Origin: a bacterium
GTDB lineage: Bacteria > Actinomycetota > Acidimicrobiia > UBA5794 > ZC4RG35
Direction of reading: 5' to 3'
Assembly: GCA_028819835.1 (NCBI GenBank)
Contig: JAPPKR010000078.1
Span: 1-17,816, forward strand
Length of the DNA stretch: 17,816 nucleotides
In this document: piece after piece, positions 7,305 through 14,493 of the stretch
How the letters are laid out: each line of letters opens with the position of its first letter
Numbering within the stretch: position 1 is the first letter of the stretch
Notes under the pieces: generated by a model
The model's input: the letters and a program-made list of their open reading frames with translations, nothing else
The model's database searches: none
What the model was told of the DNA's origin: nothing
Program-made: the position numbers and the translations under genes

Positions 7305-9368
7305 GTGTTCAGGGCTTTTACCTTGCGATGGAGAACCATTCGTGGTGTGGCCGGTGTGCTGGGAGTCTTAGTGATCGCCGGCGGAGCAGCGGGGTTCGGA
7401 GGAGTCGGTCCGGTTTCCGGGGAGGTCCAGGCGTTGGCGTCTTCGCCCGGTGGGGAGGGGATCCTGGGGGCACCGGAGGGTTATTCGGACATAGCGGACG
7501 CGGGCGTGCACCGCTCGGATGTGGAGGCGCTCCAGGAGAGGGGCGTTTTTGAGGGAACCGACTGCGGCCCGGGAGAGTTCTGCCCGACGGACCCTGTCCA
7601 GCGTTGGGCGATGGCTGTGTGGCTGGTGCGGGCCGTGGACGGCGCCGAACCCGATCCGGCCGGGTCCTCGAGGTTCTCGGACGTGGATGCGGGGGAGTGG
7701 TGGTTGCCTTACGTGGAGCGTCTGGCCGATCTGGAGATAACCGTGGGCTGTGAGCTCGAGCCGGCCCGTTACTGTCCGAGCGATCCGGTCACCCGCGAAC
7801 AGATGGCCTCCTTCCTGGACAGAGCCTTCCAGTTGGAGCCCGCGCCGACGGCCTCCGTTCTGATTAGAGCTATCCAGTCGGAGCCGACCCCGGGGAACGG
7901 GTTCGTCGATGTGTTGGAGGGGAATCCCCACCAGGCTGCCATCAACGCCCTGGCGGCGTCGAGGATCACCGCCGGTTGTGCCACGGAACCGGCCCGGTAT
8001 TGCCCTGGCAGCCCGACGACGCGGGCACAGATGGCCACCTTCCTGGCCCGGGCTCTCGGGATCGCCGACATCCCGCAGCCGATGACGCCCGGGCCGATCG
8101 AACTGCGGGCGCTGGGCGAGACCGTACAACTGGTCGCCGAGTTGCGCGATCAGAGCGGCGACGTGAGCGCGGGCGTGAGGTTCTCATGGAAGTCCAGCAA
8201 CGACGCGGTGGCCACCGTGAACTCGACCGGACTGGTGACCGCGGTGGGCACCGGCGCCGCCACGGTCACCGCCTCTGCCGGGTCCGTGTCGGGCATGGCG
8301 ACGGTGGCGGTAGCACAGGCCATCGCGGATGTAGCGGTGGAGCCCGTGGTGCTGAGCCCCGCCCATGCGGGCACGCAGGGCTCTGACACGATCGTGGTCA
8401 CAGCGCTGGACGGTGGAGGGTCGCCGGTCGTCAATGCAAGTTACCGGTGGTCGACCGACCGGCAGTCGGGCTGGGTTTACCCTCGGGAGGGCACGACGAA
8501 CACCCTGGGGCGGTTCCATGCGACCTGGGTGGCAGGCTGGCCGGGGGAGGGCGCCCTGTCGGTCACCGTCGAGAACGAGCACTCGCGGGTGACGGAGGAG
8601 TTGACCACGCGGTCCACGAGCCATGGCAGACCTCCGGCGGCGCATGCCTACATGTGGATCGACAACCGGGGTACCACTGAGGGTTACTCGATCGACATGA
8701 CCCCGCTCGCCGACCCGGCGGGTACCTACTGTGCGGCGATCCAGTGGGACGGCGGTTACACGGGCCTGCAGAGCGGCGGCAGCCCCTTCGGCCGCCAGCT
8801 TCAGTTCTCGGTTTGGAACGCCCCCGCGTATGGCGACGCCGAGCTCATAGACAACGCAAGCGACGTGCTTTGCACCCCCTTCGGAGGAGAAGGAACCGGA
8901 ATCAACTGCGAGATGCCCTATCCGTGGAAGGTGGGGTCGACCTATCGCTTCGAAATCACCGAGGAGGAGATGAGCGGGGGCAGCGCGATAAGCCTCCACG
9001 TGACCGACCTCGCATCGGAGCACAGGCGTTTCGTAGGGTCCATACGCTTCGCCAGGCGTGCGAACCTGACTCACTTCGGGATGTTCGTCGAGGACTTCGC
9101 GGTAAAGGCGCCGCACTGTCTCGCCCGAGAGGTCCGCAGCGCGGCGATCCGCCGTCCGCGGGCGTGGATCAGCGGCTCGTGGGTGACGCTCCCCGAGATG
9201 TTGCAGGGCTCCCTGGGCATAAGGGCCGATGACCCGTGGAATCCCGGAACGCCGGGCTGCGCCAATGTCGCCGTGCGCCAACATGAGGCGGGGCTCGAAG
9301 TGGTGATCGGCGGCGACGCGGCCAGAGACCCCGACGGGACGCGCTTTTTCACCATCCCCTCGGACTGA
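7305..9368 (+). CDS. Secreted SLH-repeat protein with Big/Ig-like domains and a DUF3472-like C-terminal region
   Basis: Predicted cell-surface protein, 687 residues from GTG 7305. The N terminus has a basic stretch (RWRTIR) and a hydrophobic core (about 13-31), consistent with a signal peptide. Three S-layer-homology-like repeats follow at about 59-113, 124-177 and 200-252, each with a Cys pair (C87/C93, C149/C157, C225/C233) that may form a disulphide. A bacterial Ig-like (Big_2 type) domain lies at about 263-337, a second beta-rich stretch at 345-432, and a Trp/Gly-rich domain at about 445-605 that resembles DUF3472 (QFSVWNAP, WKVGSTYRFEI). That last assignment is tentative. There is no LPXTG motif and no C-terminal membrane anchor. 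The start is uncertain: GTG 7305 lacks an SD, while TTG 7323 has AGGG 8 bases upstream and a TANNNT-type -10 (TAGATT, 7296-7301) at a suitable distance. Binding partner and function are unknown. Confidence 0.85.
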   Translation: MFRAFTLRWRTIRGVAGVLGVLVIAGGAAGFGGVGPVSGEVQALASSPGGEGILGAPEGYSDIADAGVHRSDVEALQERGVFEGTDCGPGEFCPTDPVQRWAMAVWLVRAVDGAEPDPAGSSRFSDVDAGEWWLPYVERLADLEITVGCELEPARYCPSDPVTREQMASFLDRAFQLEPAPTASVLIRAIQSEPTPGNGFVDVLEGNPHQAAINALAASRITAGCATEPARYCPGSPTTRAQMATFLARALGIADIPQPMTPGPIELRALGETVQLVAELRDQSGDVSAGVRFSWKSSNDAVATVNSTGLVTAVGTGAATVTASAGSVSGMATVAVAQAIADVAVEPVVLSPAHAGTQGSDTIVVTALDGGGSPVVNASYRWSTDRQSGWVYPREGTTNTLGRFHATWVAGWPGEGALSVTVENEHSRVTEELTTRSTSHGRPPAAHAYMWIDNRGTTEGYSIDMTPLADPAGTYCAAIQWDGGYTGLQSGGSPFGRQLQFSVWNAPAYGDAELIDNASDVLCTPFGGEGTGINCEMPYPWKVGSTYRFEITEEEMSGGSAISLHVTDLASEHRRFVGSIRFARRANLTHFGMFVEDFAVKAPHCLAREVRSAAIRRPRAWISGSWVTLPEMLQGSLGIRADDPWNPGTPGCANVAVRQHEAGLEVVIGGDAARDPDGTRFFTIPSD

Positions 9369-9402
9369 CGGGCCATGCCGGTCTGCTCGGAACGGGCGTG
9401 GG

Positions 9403-9408
9403 TATGAT
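9403..9408 (+). promoter_or_regulatory. Candidate -10 element for uvrC-rapZ
   Basis: TATGAT matches five of six bases of TATAAT and fits the actinobacterial TANNNT pattern. It lies 34 bases after the stop of the SLH gene and would give a leader of ~100 bases before uvrC. No convincing -35 box is seen at 16-19 bases upstream, so confidence is modest. Confidence 0.35.
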
Positions 9409-9463
9409 TCGGACGATGCGGACCCGCTGGGCCCACGTGGAAAGGCGTCCTTCGATGGGTGGT

Positions 9464-9477
9464 TGTCTCAAGAGACA
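9464..9477. repeat. Palindrome TGTCTC-AA-GAGACA in the uvrC leader
   Basis: This is a perfect 6+2+6 inverted repeat. An outer TTGTC (9463-9467) / GACAA (9480-9484) pair partly overlaps it. It lies 38 bases before the uvrC start and downstream of the candidate -10, so it could be an operator or an mRNA hairpin. It does not match the actinobacterial LexA box. Confidence 0.45.
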
Positions 9478-9514
9478 GGGACAAGTCGTGACCACCTCAG
9501 CTGGAAGATAGCGG

Positions 9515-11341
9515 TTGGACCGTCCCCCCTCCGTCGAGATCCCCGATGCCCCCGGCGCCTATCTCTTCCGGGACGGTCACGGACGGGTGATCTATGTAGG
9601 GAAGGCCAAGTCGCTCCGCAAACGAGTGGTCTCCTACTTCGGGCGGGAGTTGCACGCTCGCACCTCGGCGATGGTGGAGTCGGCCGCCGACGTGGACTGG
9701 ATCGTGGCCTCCTCGGAAGTGGAGGCGATCATGCTGGAGTACTCCCTGATCAAACAGCACCGGCCCCGCTTCAACATCCGGCTGCGGGACGACAAGAGCT
9801 ACCCCTACTTGGCCATAACCCGTTCCGATGAGTGGCCCAGGGCCCATGTCATGAGGGGGCGAAGGCGCAAGGGGACCGCCTACTTCGGGCCGTACGCCCA
9901 CACCTACGCCATCCGCAAGACCCTCGACCTGGTGCTGCGCACCTTCCCGGTGCGCACCTGCTCGGACTCGCTGTTCCGCCGCCAGCAACTCCAGGGCCGG
10001 CCGTGCCTCCTCTTCCATATAGAAAAGTGCTCCGGACCGTGCGTGGGCGAGGTCACCGACGAGGACTACCGCAAGGCCGTGGAAGGACTTTCCTCGTTCC
10101 TGCAGGGCGACATAGACCGGGTGGTGGAGGAGATCACCGACCGGATGCGACAGTCGTCGGAGGCCCTGGAGTACGAGGCCGCCGCCCGGCACCGGGACCG
10201 GCTGGCTGACCTGGAGAAGGCCCTGGCCCGCCAGGAGATGGTCACCGACCGCCGGGAGGACTTCGACCTGATAGCCGAGCACGGCGACGAGTTGGAGACG
10301 GCCATCTGGGTGCTGTTCGTGCGAAGGGGGAGGGTGGTGGGCCGGCTGGGATCGGTGGTGGACCGGGTTGAGGAGTTGAACCGCCGGGAACTGGCGGGCT
10401 CCATTCTCCGGGAACTGTACGGTGACCGTTCCCCGCCTCCGCTGGTGCTGGTCCCCGACATGCCGCCCGATCACGAGACCTTCCGGGCATGGCTCTGCGA
10501 GCGGAGGGGAGGGCCGGTCGAGTTGCGGGTCCCCAAACGGGGAGGCAAGCGCCGTCTCATGGAGACCGCCGGCACCAACGCCCGGGAGATGTTCGGCCGT
10601 CACCGGCTGCGGCGCCAGGCCGACCACAACGCCCGGGCGCGGGCGCTCCGCAGTCTCCAGGAGGTGCTGGGCCTGCCCGAGCCGCCGCTCCGGATCGAGG
10701 CGTTCGATGTCTCCACCCTGATGGGCACCCACACCGTGGCGTCCATGGTGGTGGTGGAGGACGGCCTGGCCCGCAAGTCCGAGTACCGGCGTTTCAAGAT
10801 CCGCAAAGTCAGGGGCCAGGATGACTTCGCCGCCATGGAGGAGGCCATCCGGAGGAGGTTCACCGCCTACCTGGCCACCCGCGACCTCCCCGCCTCCCAG
10901 CAGGCCCGGTTTCGGTACCCGCCCTCTCTGGTGGTGATCGACGGCGGCGCCGGGCAGTTGGGACGCGCGGTCCGGGTGCTGGACGAGTTGGGACTGGACA
11001 TCCCCGTGGTGGGGCTGGCCAAGCGGATGGAGGAGGTCTACTTCCCGGACGCCGCCGAATCGCTCCGCATCGCCCGCACCGCCGAGGCGCTCTACCTCCT
11101 CCAGCGCATCCGGGACGAGGCCCACCGGTTCGCGGTCGAGTACCACCGTAAACTCCGCTCCAAGGGGATGGTGGACTCTCTACTGGACGAGGCGCCCGGG
11201 ATCGGCCCGGTCCGAAAGCGGGCCCTGCTGCGCAGGTTCGGTTCGCTCCGGAAGCTCCGGGAAGCGGAGGTGGAAGACCTGGCCGAGGTCGTGCCCAGCG
11301 GGGTGGCCGACGACCTGTACCTGATCCTGCGGGGGGAGTAG
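9515..11341 (+). CDS. uvrC: UvrABC system protein C (excision nuclease subunit)
   Basis: UvrC makes the 3' and 5' incisions around a lesion after UvrA/UvrB recognition. The 608 residues match the usual length. The N-terminal GIY-YIG nuclease is at about 10-90 (GAYLFRD, VIYVG at 25-29, E75 in the MLEYSLIK helix). A UVR helix pair that contacts UvrB lies at about 200-235 (ALEYEAAARHRDRL). The RNase H-like nuclease has D398 (EAFDVS), D476 (VVIDGG) and H537 (RDEAHRF), equivalent to the known catalytic D/D/H set. A C-terminal helix-hairpin-helix pair (APGIGPVRKRALL) binds DNA. The TTG start is supported by GGAAG 7 bases upstream, and the gene's reading frame has no better start nearby. rapZ begins 5 bases after the stop, so the two form an operon. 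Confidence 0.97.
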   Translation: MDRPPSVEIPDAPGAYLFRDGHGRVIYVGKAKSLRKRVVSYFGRELHARTSAMVESAADVDWIVASSEVEAIMLEYSLIKQHRPRFNIRLRDDKSYPYLAITRSDEWPRAHVMRGRRRKGTAYFGPYAHTYAIRKTLDLVLRTFPVRTCSDSLFRRQQLQGRPCLLFHIEKCSGPCVGEVTDEDYRKAVEGLSSFLQGDIDRVVEEITDRMRQSSEALEYEAAARHRDRLADLEKALARQEMVTDRREDFDLIAEHGDELETAIWVLFVRRGRVVGRLGSVVDRVEELNRRELAGSILRELYGDRSPPPLVLVPDMPPDHETFRAWLCERRGGPVELRVPKRGGKRRLMETAGTNAREMFGRHRLRRQADHNARARALRSLQEVLGLPEPPLRIEAFDVSTLMGTHTVASMVVVEDGLARKSEYRRFKIRKVRGQDDFAAMEEAIRRRFTAYLATRDLPASQQARFRYPPSLVVIDGGAGQLGRAVRVLDELGLDIPVVGLAKRMEEVYFPDAAESLRIARTAEALYLLQRIRDEAHRFAVEYHRKLRSKGMVDSLLDEAPGIGPVRKRALLRRFGSLRKLREAEVEDLAEVVPSGVADDLYLILRGE

Positions 11342-11346
11342 GGCCG

Positions 11347-12240
11347 GTGGACCAGCGGACGCCGCATCTGTCCGAGCAGAAGCCGGAGATACTGCTGCTG
11401 ACCGGCATGTCGGGCGCCGGGCGCGGGTCGATGGCCCGGGTCCTGGAGGACCTCTCGTACCGGGTGATCGACAACCTCCCTCCGGCCATGATCCTGGAGG
11501 TCGCCTCGACCGACCAGCGCTTCCGCCAGACCGCACCCCTGGCGCTGGTGATTCGGTCATGGGACCCTTCGGTCAGTCCGGAGGAGGCGATCGGACGGGC
11601 CGTGGAGGGACTGAAGGAGTCCGGCATAAACGCGGCAGTGGTGTTCCTGGACGCCGACGACCAGGTTTTGATTCGCCGCTACGAGGAGACCCGGCGTCCC
11701 CACCCCCAGGGCGGGGAGACCCTCCCGGCGGCCATTTCCTCCGAGCGCGCCCTGCTGTCGGGACTGAGGTCGGCTTCGGACCTGATCATCGACACCTCCG
11801 ATTTCAATATCCATCAGTTGCGGGAGCGGGTGGTCGCGCGGTTCGGCGGGGAGGGAAAGGCCCGGCCCATGCACATCTCCATGGTGTCCTTCGGGTTCAA
11901 GAACGGGCTTCCCCGCGACGCCGACGCGGTCTTCGACGTCCGGTTCCTTCCCAATCCGCACTGGGACCCGGAGCTGAGGCCCAGGACCGGGACCGACCCG
12001 GAGGTGGCCGCGTTCGTCCTGGAAAACCCCGACACCCAGGGCTTTTTGGACAGGGTGTTGGAGTTGCTCCTGTTCCTGGCGCCCCGCTACCGCGCCGAGG
12101 GCAAGGCCTATCTCACCATCGCAGTGGGATGCACAGGTGGCCGGCACCGCTCGGTGGCGGTGGCCGCGGAACTCTCCCGCCGACTGGCCGACCGCGGGGT
12201 GGAGATCTCCGTCTTCCACCGTGACGCGGGATCGGGCTGA
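11347..12240 (+). CDS. rapZ: RapZ-family nucleotide-binding protein (YvcJ/YhbJ)
   Basis: RapZ proteins are P-loop ATP/GTP-binding regulators. In E. coli RapZ controls GlmS synthesis through small RNAs; in Gram-positive bacteria the role is less clear. The length of 297 residues is typical. The P-loop is GMSGAGRGS (20-28), with Arg for the usual Lys and Gly for the usual Ser/Thr. It is followed by LEDLSYRVIDNLPP, then FLDADD (100-105) with the RRYEETRRPHP segment (110-120). The C-terminal domain carries GCTGGRHRSV (261-270), the ligand-binding signature. Gly-Arg-Gly in the P-loop is, from memory, the actinobacterial form. GTG 11347 has GGAG 8 bases upstream overlapping the end of uvrC. In many actinobacteria whiA follows directly; here the next gene is pgk. 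Confidence 0.95.
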   Translation: MDQRTPHLSEQKPEILLLTGMSGAGRGSMARVLEDLSYRVIDNLPPAMILEVASTDQRFRQTAPLALVIRSWDPSVSPEEAIGRAVEGLKESGINAAVVFLDADDQVLIRRYEETRRPHPQGGETLPAAISSERALLSGLRSASDLIIDTSDFNIHQLRERVVARFGGEGKARPMHISMVSFGFKNGLPRDADAVFDVRFLPNPHWDPELRPRTGTDPEVAAFVLENPDTQGFLDRVLELLLFLAPRYRAEGKAYLTIAVGCTGGRHRSVAVAAELSRRLADRGVEISVFHRDAGSG

Positions 12241-12251
12241 ACCTTCCTTGG

Positions 12252-12280
12252 GTTCGGATGATTGTCGGGCGCAATAGGAT
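12252..12280 (+). promoter_or_regulatory. Weak promoter candidate for pgk-tpiA
   Basis: TTCGGA (12252-12257) and TAGGAT (12275-12280) are separated by 17 bases. TAGGAT fits the actinobacterial TANNNT -10; the -35 is poor (3 of 6). The 136-base gap after rapZ makes an independent promoter likely, but this one is only a candidate. Confidence 0.3.
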
Positions 12281-12285
12281 ACGAG

Positions 12286-12314
12286 TGCCTCCGCGAGGAA
12301 GTCGTTCGGAGGCA
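12286..12314 (+). promoter_or_regulatory. Leader hairpin TGCCTCC / GGAGGCA before pgk
   Basis: A 7-bp stem (12286-12292 with 12308-12314) encloses a 15-base loop. The right arm holds a perfect Shine-Dalgarno GGAGG (12308-12312), paired to CCTCC in the left arm. It is followed by pyrimidine-rich TCTTCCTTCC and then GGGTTTTA. It could be a weak terminator of uvrC-rapZ or a structured leader of the pgk message. Confidence 0.4.
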
Positions 12315-12332
12315 TCTTCCTTCCAGGGTTTT

Positions 12333-12392
12333 ATGAGACACAAAGCACCTACAGGACCAGTCGAGAGTTTGGATTCATGGCTGATTACTTGA
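12333..12392 (+). CDS. Possible 19-residue leader peptide overlapping the pgk start
   Basis: ATG 12333 opens a 19-codon frame (begins MRHKAPTGPVESL) that ends at TGA 12390-12392, sixteen bases inside pgk in a different frame. AGGG (12325-12328) lies 4 bases upstream, a usable though close SD. If translated, it would couple ribosomes onto the pgk start at 12377. A chance ORF of this size is quite possible. Confidence 0.2.
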   Translation: MRHKAPTGPVESLDSWLIT

Positions 12393-13558
12393 CCCTTGAT
12401 GACGTCGAGGCCGGTGGACGCCGGGTGCTGGTGCGCTCCGACCTGAACGTGCCGTTGGACGGCGGGGAGGTGACCGACGATTTCCGGATCCAAGCCGCGC
12501 TGGTCGCGGTGGAGGATCTCCGGTCGAGGGGCGCGGCGGTGGTGGTCTGCAGCCACCTGGGCCGCCCGAAGGGCCCCGACCCGGGTTACAGCCTGGCCCC
12601 GGTGGCCCGGCGCATGGAGGAGTTGGGGGGCTTTCCGGTTCATCACCTGCCGACCCTGTTGGGACCGGAGGTGACCCTGGCGGTCGGTGAGGCGCGACCC
12701 GGAGACGTGATCCTTCTGGAGAACACCCGGTTCCATCCCGGGGAGACCTCCGATGACCCGGCGCTGGGGTCCCGGCTGGCGGAGCTTGCCGACCTCTTCT
12801 GCCAGGACGCCTTCGGGTCGGTCCACCGGGCCCACGCCTCAACGGTGGGGGTGGCCGCCCGGGTGAAGTCGGTGGCCGGTCCGCTTCTGGCCGGCGAGCT
12901 TGAAGCCCTGGGACAGTTGCTCGACGACCCGCCCCGGCCGTTCGTGGTGATCCTGGGCGGCGCCAAGGTCTCCGACAAGCTGGGAGTGTTGTCGGCCCTG
13001 GTGAAGACCTGCGACGTGCTGGCCGTGGGAGGCGGGATGGCCTACACGGCGCTCATGGCGGAGGGGTACTCGATCGGGATCAGCCTTACCGAGGAGGAGA
13101 TGGCGCCGTCGGTGAGAGAACTCCTCGAAGGCCCTCAGGGAGGCAAGGTGCTCCTCCCCGAGGACGTGGTGGCCGCAGGAGGTTTCCGAGCCGACGCCCC
13201 CCACCAGGTGACCGGCGTCAGGGACATCGGCGACGGCGAGATGGGCCTGGACATCGGCCCTCGTTCCGCCCGTCGTATCGCCGAGATCTGCGAGGGCGCG
13301 GGGAGCATCTTCTGGAACGGGCCGATGGGAGTGTTCGAGTGGGAGGCGTTCCGGTCGGGGACCGATACGGTGGCGCGGGCGGTGGCCTCATCGGACGCCT
13401 TCACCGTGGTGGGAGGCGGCGACTCGGCGGCGGCCATCCGGCTGCTGGGACTGGAGGACCGGGTGTCGCACCTCTCCACCGGCGGGGGAGCGAGCCTCCG
13501 GCTCCTGGAGGGAAAGCCCCTACCCGGCGTGGAGGTCCTGGAAAAGTGGGTACGTTAG
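12377..13558 (+). CDS. pgk: Phosphoglycerate kinase
   Basis: Pgk transfers phosphate from 1,3-bisphosphoglycerate to ADP in lower glycolysis (reversible in gluconeogenesis), in the cytosol. The length of 393 residues is the family norm. Substrate-binding motifs are RSDLNVP (20-26), DFRIQAAL (35-42), HLGRPKG (60-66) and ENTRFHPGE (115-123). The nucleotide-binding half has ILGGAKVSDKLGVL (192-205), VGGGMAYT (217-224), WNGPMGVFE (313-321) and GGGDSAAA (346-353), where Thr is more usual than Ser. ATG 12377 is used; GAGAG lies 9 bases upstream. tpiA follows 8 bases after the stop, with its SD overlapping the pgk stop codon, so they are translationally coupled. Confidence 0.98.
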   Translation: MADYLTLDDVEAGGRRVLVRSDLNVPLDGGEVTDDFRIQAALVAVEDLRSRGAAVVVCSHLGRPKGPDPGYSLAPVARRMEELGGFPVHHLPTLLGPEVTLAVGEARPGDVILLENTRFHPGETSDDPALGSRLAELADLFCQDAFGSVHRAHASTVGVAARVKSVAGPLLAGELEALGQLLDDPPRPFVVILGGAKVSDKLGVLSALVKTCDVLAVGGGMAYTALMAEGYSIGISLTEEEMAPSVRELLEGPQGGKVLLPEDVVAAGGFRADAPHQVTGVRDIGDGEMGLDIGPRSARRIAEICEGAGSIFWNGPMGVFEWEAFRSGTDTVARAVASSDAFTVVGGGDSAAAIRLLGLEDRVSHLSTGGGASLRLLEGKPLPGVEVLEKWVR

Positions 13559-13566
13559 GAGACGAC

Positions 13567-14337
13567 ATGGCCCGGAAGAGTTTGATAATCGGCAACTGGA
13601 AGATGCACATGACCCATCTGGAGGCGATCGCGGTCGTCCAGAAGCTCTGGTACCGGTTGGATCCCGCCGACTTCGATCGGGCCGACGTGGTGATAGCCCC
13701 TCCGTTCACCGGCCTGCGCACCGTCCAGACCCTGATCATGGCCGACCGGATGCCCTTCGGGCTGGGCGCGCAGCATGTCCATTGGGAGACCGACGGCGCC
13801 TTCACCGGAGAGGTGTCGGCCGGGATGCTCGCCAAGCTGGACGTCGGCTATGTGATCGTGGGGCATTCGGAGCGGCGCGCCATGTTCGAAGAGACCGACG
13901 AGTCGGTCCGAAAGCGGGTGCGGGCGGTGCTCTCTGCCGGGATGACCCCGGTGGTGTGCGTGGGCGAGACCCTCTCAGAGCGGGAGTCGGGAGAGACCGA
14001 GATGGTGGTGACCACCCAGTTGCGCGGGGCCCTGCGTCGGCTCACCGCCGAACAGCGAGCCTCCGTGGTGGTGGCCTACGAACCGGTGTGGGCGATCGGC
14101 ACCGGCCGCCATGCCGTCGCCGACGACGCCGGAGGGGTGTGCGAGTTGCTGCGCAACACGGTGGCGGCCATGGGCGGTCCCGAAGCGGGGGAGGCCGTGA
14201 GGATCCTCTACGGCGGTTCGGTCAACCCCGGCAACATCGCCGGCTTCATGGCCAAGACCCACATAGACGGCGCCCTGGTGGGCGGCGCCAGCCTCGATCC
14301 CGACACCTTCGCGGCTGTGATCCGTTACTGGATGTGA
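13567..14337 (+). CDS. tpiA: Triosephosphate isomerase
   Basis: TpiA interconverts dihydroxyacetone phosphate and glyceraldehyde 3-phosphate. It has 256 residues, the usual size. Substrate Lys K12 sits in NWKMH, catalytic His H100 in VGHSERR and catalytic Glu E172 in AYEPVWAIGTG. The phosphate-binding YGGSVNPGN and GALVGGASL segments are near the C terminus. The frame is open further upstream inside pgk, but ATG 13567 is the true start: AGGAG (13557-13561) lies 5 bases before it and the protein begins as the family does (KSLIIGNWKMH). It is the last gene of the pgk-tpiA unit, with an intrinsic terminator just after the stop. Confidence 0.98.
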   Translation: MARKSLIIGNWKMHMTHLEAIAVVQKLWYRLDPADFDRADVVIAPPFTGLRTVQTLIMADRMPFGLGAQHVHWETDGAFTGEVSAGMLAKLDVGYVIVGHSERRAMFEETDESVRKRVRAVLSAGMTPVVCVGETLSERESGETEMVVTTQLRGALRRLTAEQRASVVVAYEPVWAIGTGRHAVADDAGGVCELLRNTVAAMGGPEAGEAVRILYGGSVNPGNIAGFMAKTHIDGALVGGASLDPDTFAAVIRYWM

Positions 14338-14343
14338 AGGTTC

Positions 14344-14369
14344 GGACCGGCTAGCGGCAGGTCCTTTTT
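14344..14369 (+). terminator. Intrinsic terminator after tpiA
   Basis: GGACC (14344-14348) pairs with GGTCC (14360-14364). After a G-A mismatch, the inner GC (14350-14351) pairs with GC (14357-14358). The stem is directly followed by TTTTT (14365-14369). It begins 6 bases after the tpiA stop, the best intrinsic terminator in the window, and separates pgk-tpiA from gpmA-secG. Confidence 0.65.
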
Positions 14370-14376
14370 CAAGGGG

Positions 14377-14425
14377 GCTTTACTTTGTTGGGGTTTTAGT
14401 AAAGCAATTGGCGCTTTGCTTTACT
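14377..14425. repeat. Perfect 10+8+10 palindrome with an extra half-site upstream of gpmA
   Basis: AGTAAAGCAA (14398-14407) and TTGCTTTACT (14416-14425) are exact inverted copies around an 8-base centre. A third half-site, GCTTTACT, lies at 14377-14384 and can pair with AGTAAAGC (14398-14405), so two exclusive hairpins share the middle arm. GGCGCTTT also repeats at 14410-14417 and 14431-14438. The block is clearly richer in A and T than its surroundings. It lies between the tpiA terminator and the proposed gpmA promoter, a good place for an operator. No T tract follows the palindrome. Confidence 0.7.
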
Positions 14426-14456
14426 TGCGAGGCGCTTTTCAGTGGCCCTTGGCAGC

Positions 14457-14485
14457 TGGTCATAGAGGAGGGTTTCCGGTAGCCT
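14457..14485 (+). promoter_or_regulatory. Candidate promoter of gpmA, giving a leaderless message
   Basis: TGGTCA (14457-14462, 4 of 6 to TTGACA) and TAGCCT (14480-14485, fits TANNNT) are 17 bases apart. The -10 ends 8 bases before the gpmA ATG, so transcription would start at or next to the start codon. The purine-rich GAGGAGGG at 14466-14473 is 20 bases from the ATG, too far to act as its SD, which agrees with a leaderless start. Confidence 0.45.
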
Positions 14486-14493
14486 GACTGCTG

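Noticed and set aside
9463..9484. LexA (SOS) box upstream of uvrC
   Set aside because: The palindrome TGTCTCAAGAGACA does not contain the GAAC...GTTC core of the actinobacterial LexA site, and the PafBC-type element lacks a TANNNT at the required distance.
13339..13566. Upstream extension of tpiA into pgk
   Set aside because: It lies within pgk in another frame. ATG 13567 has AGGAG 5 bases upstream and begins like TpiA.
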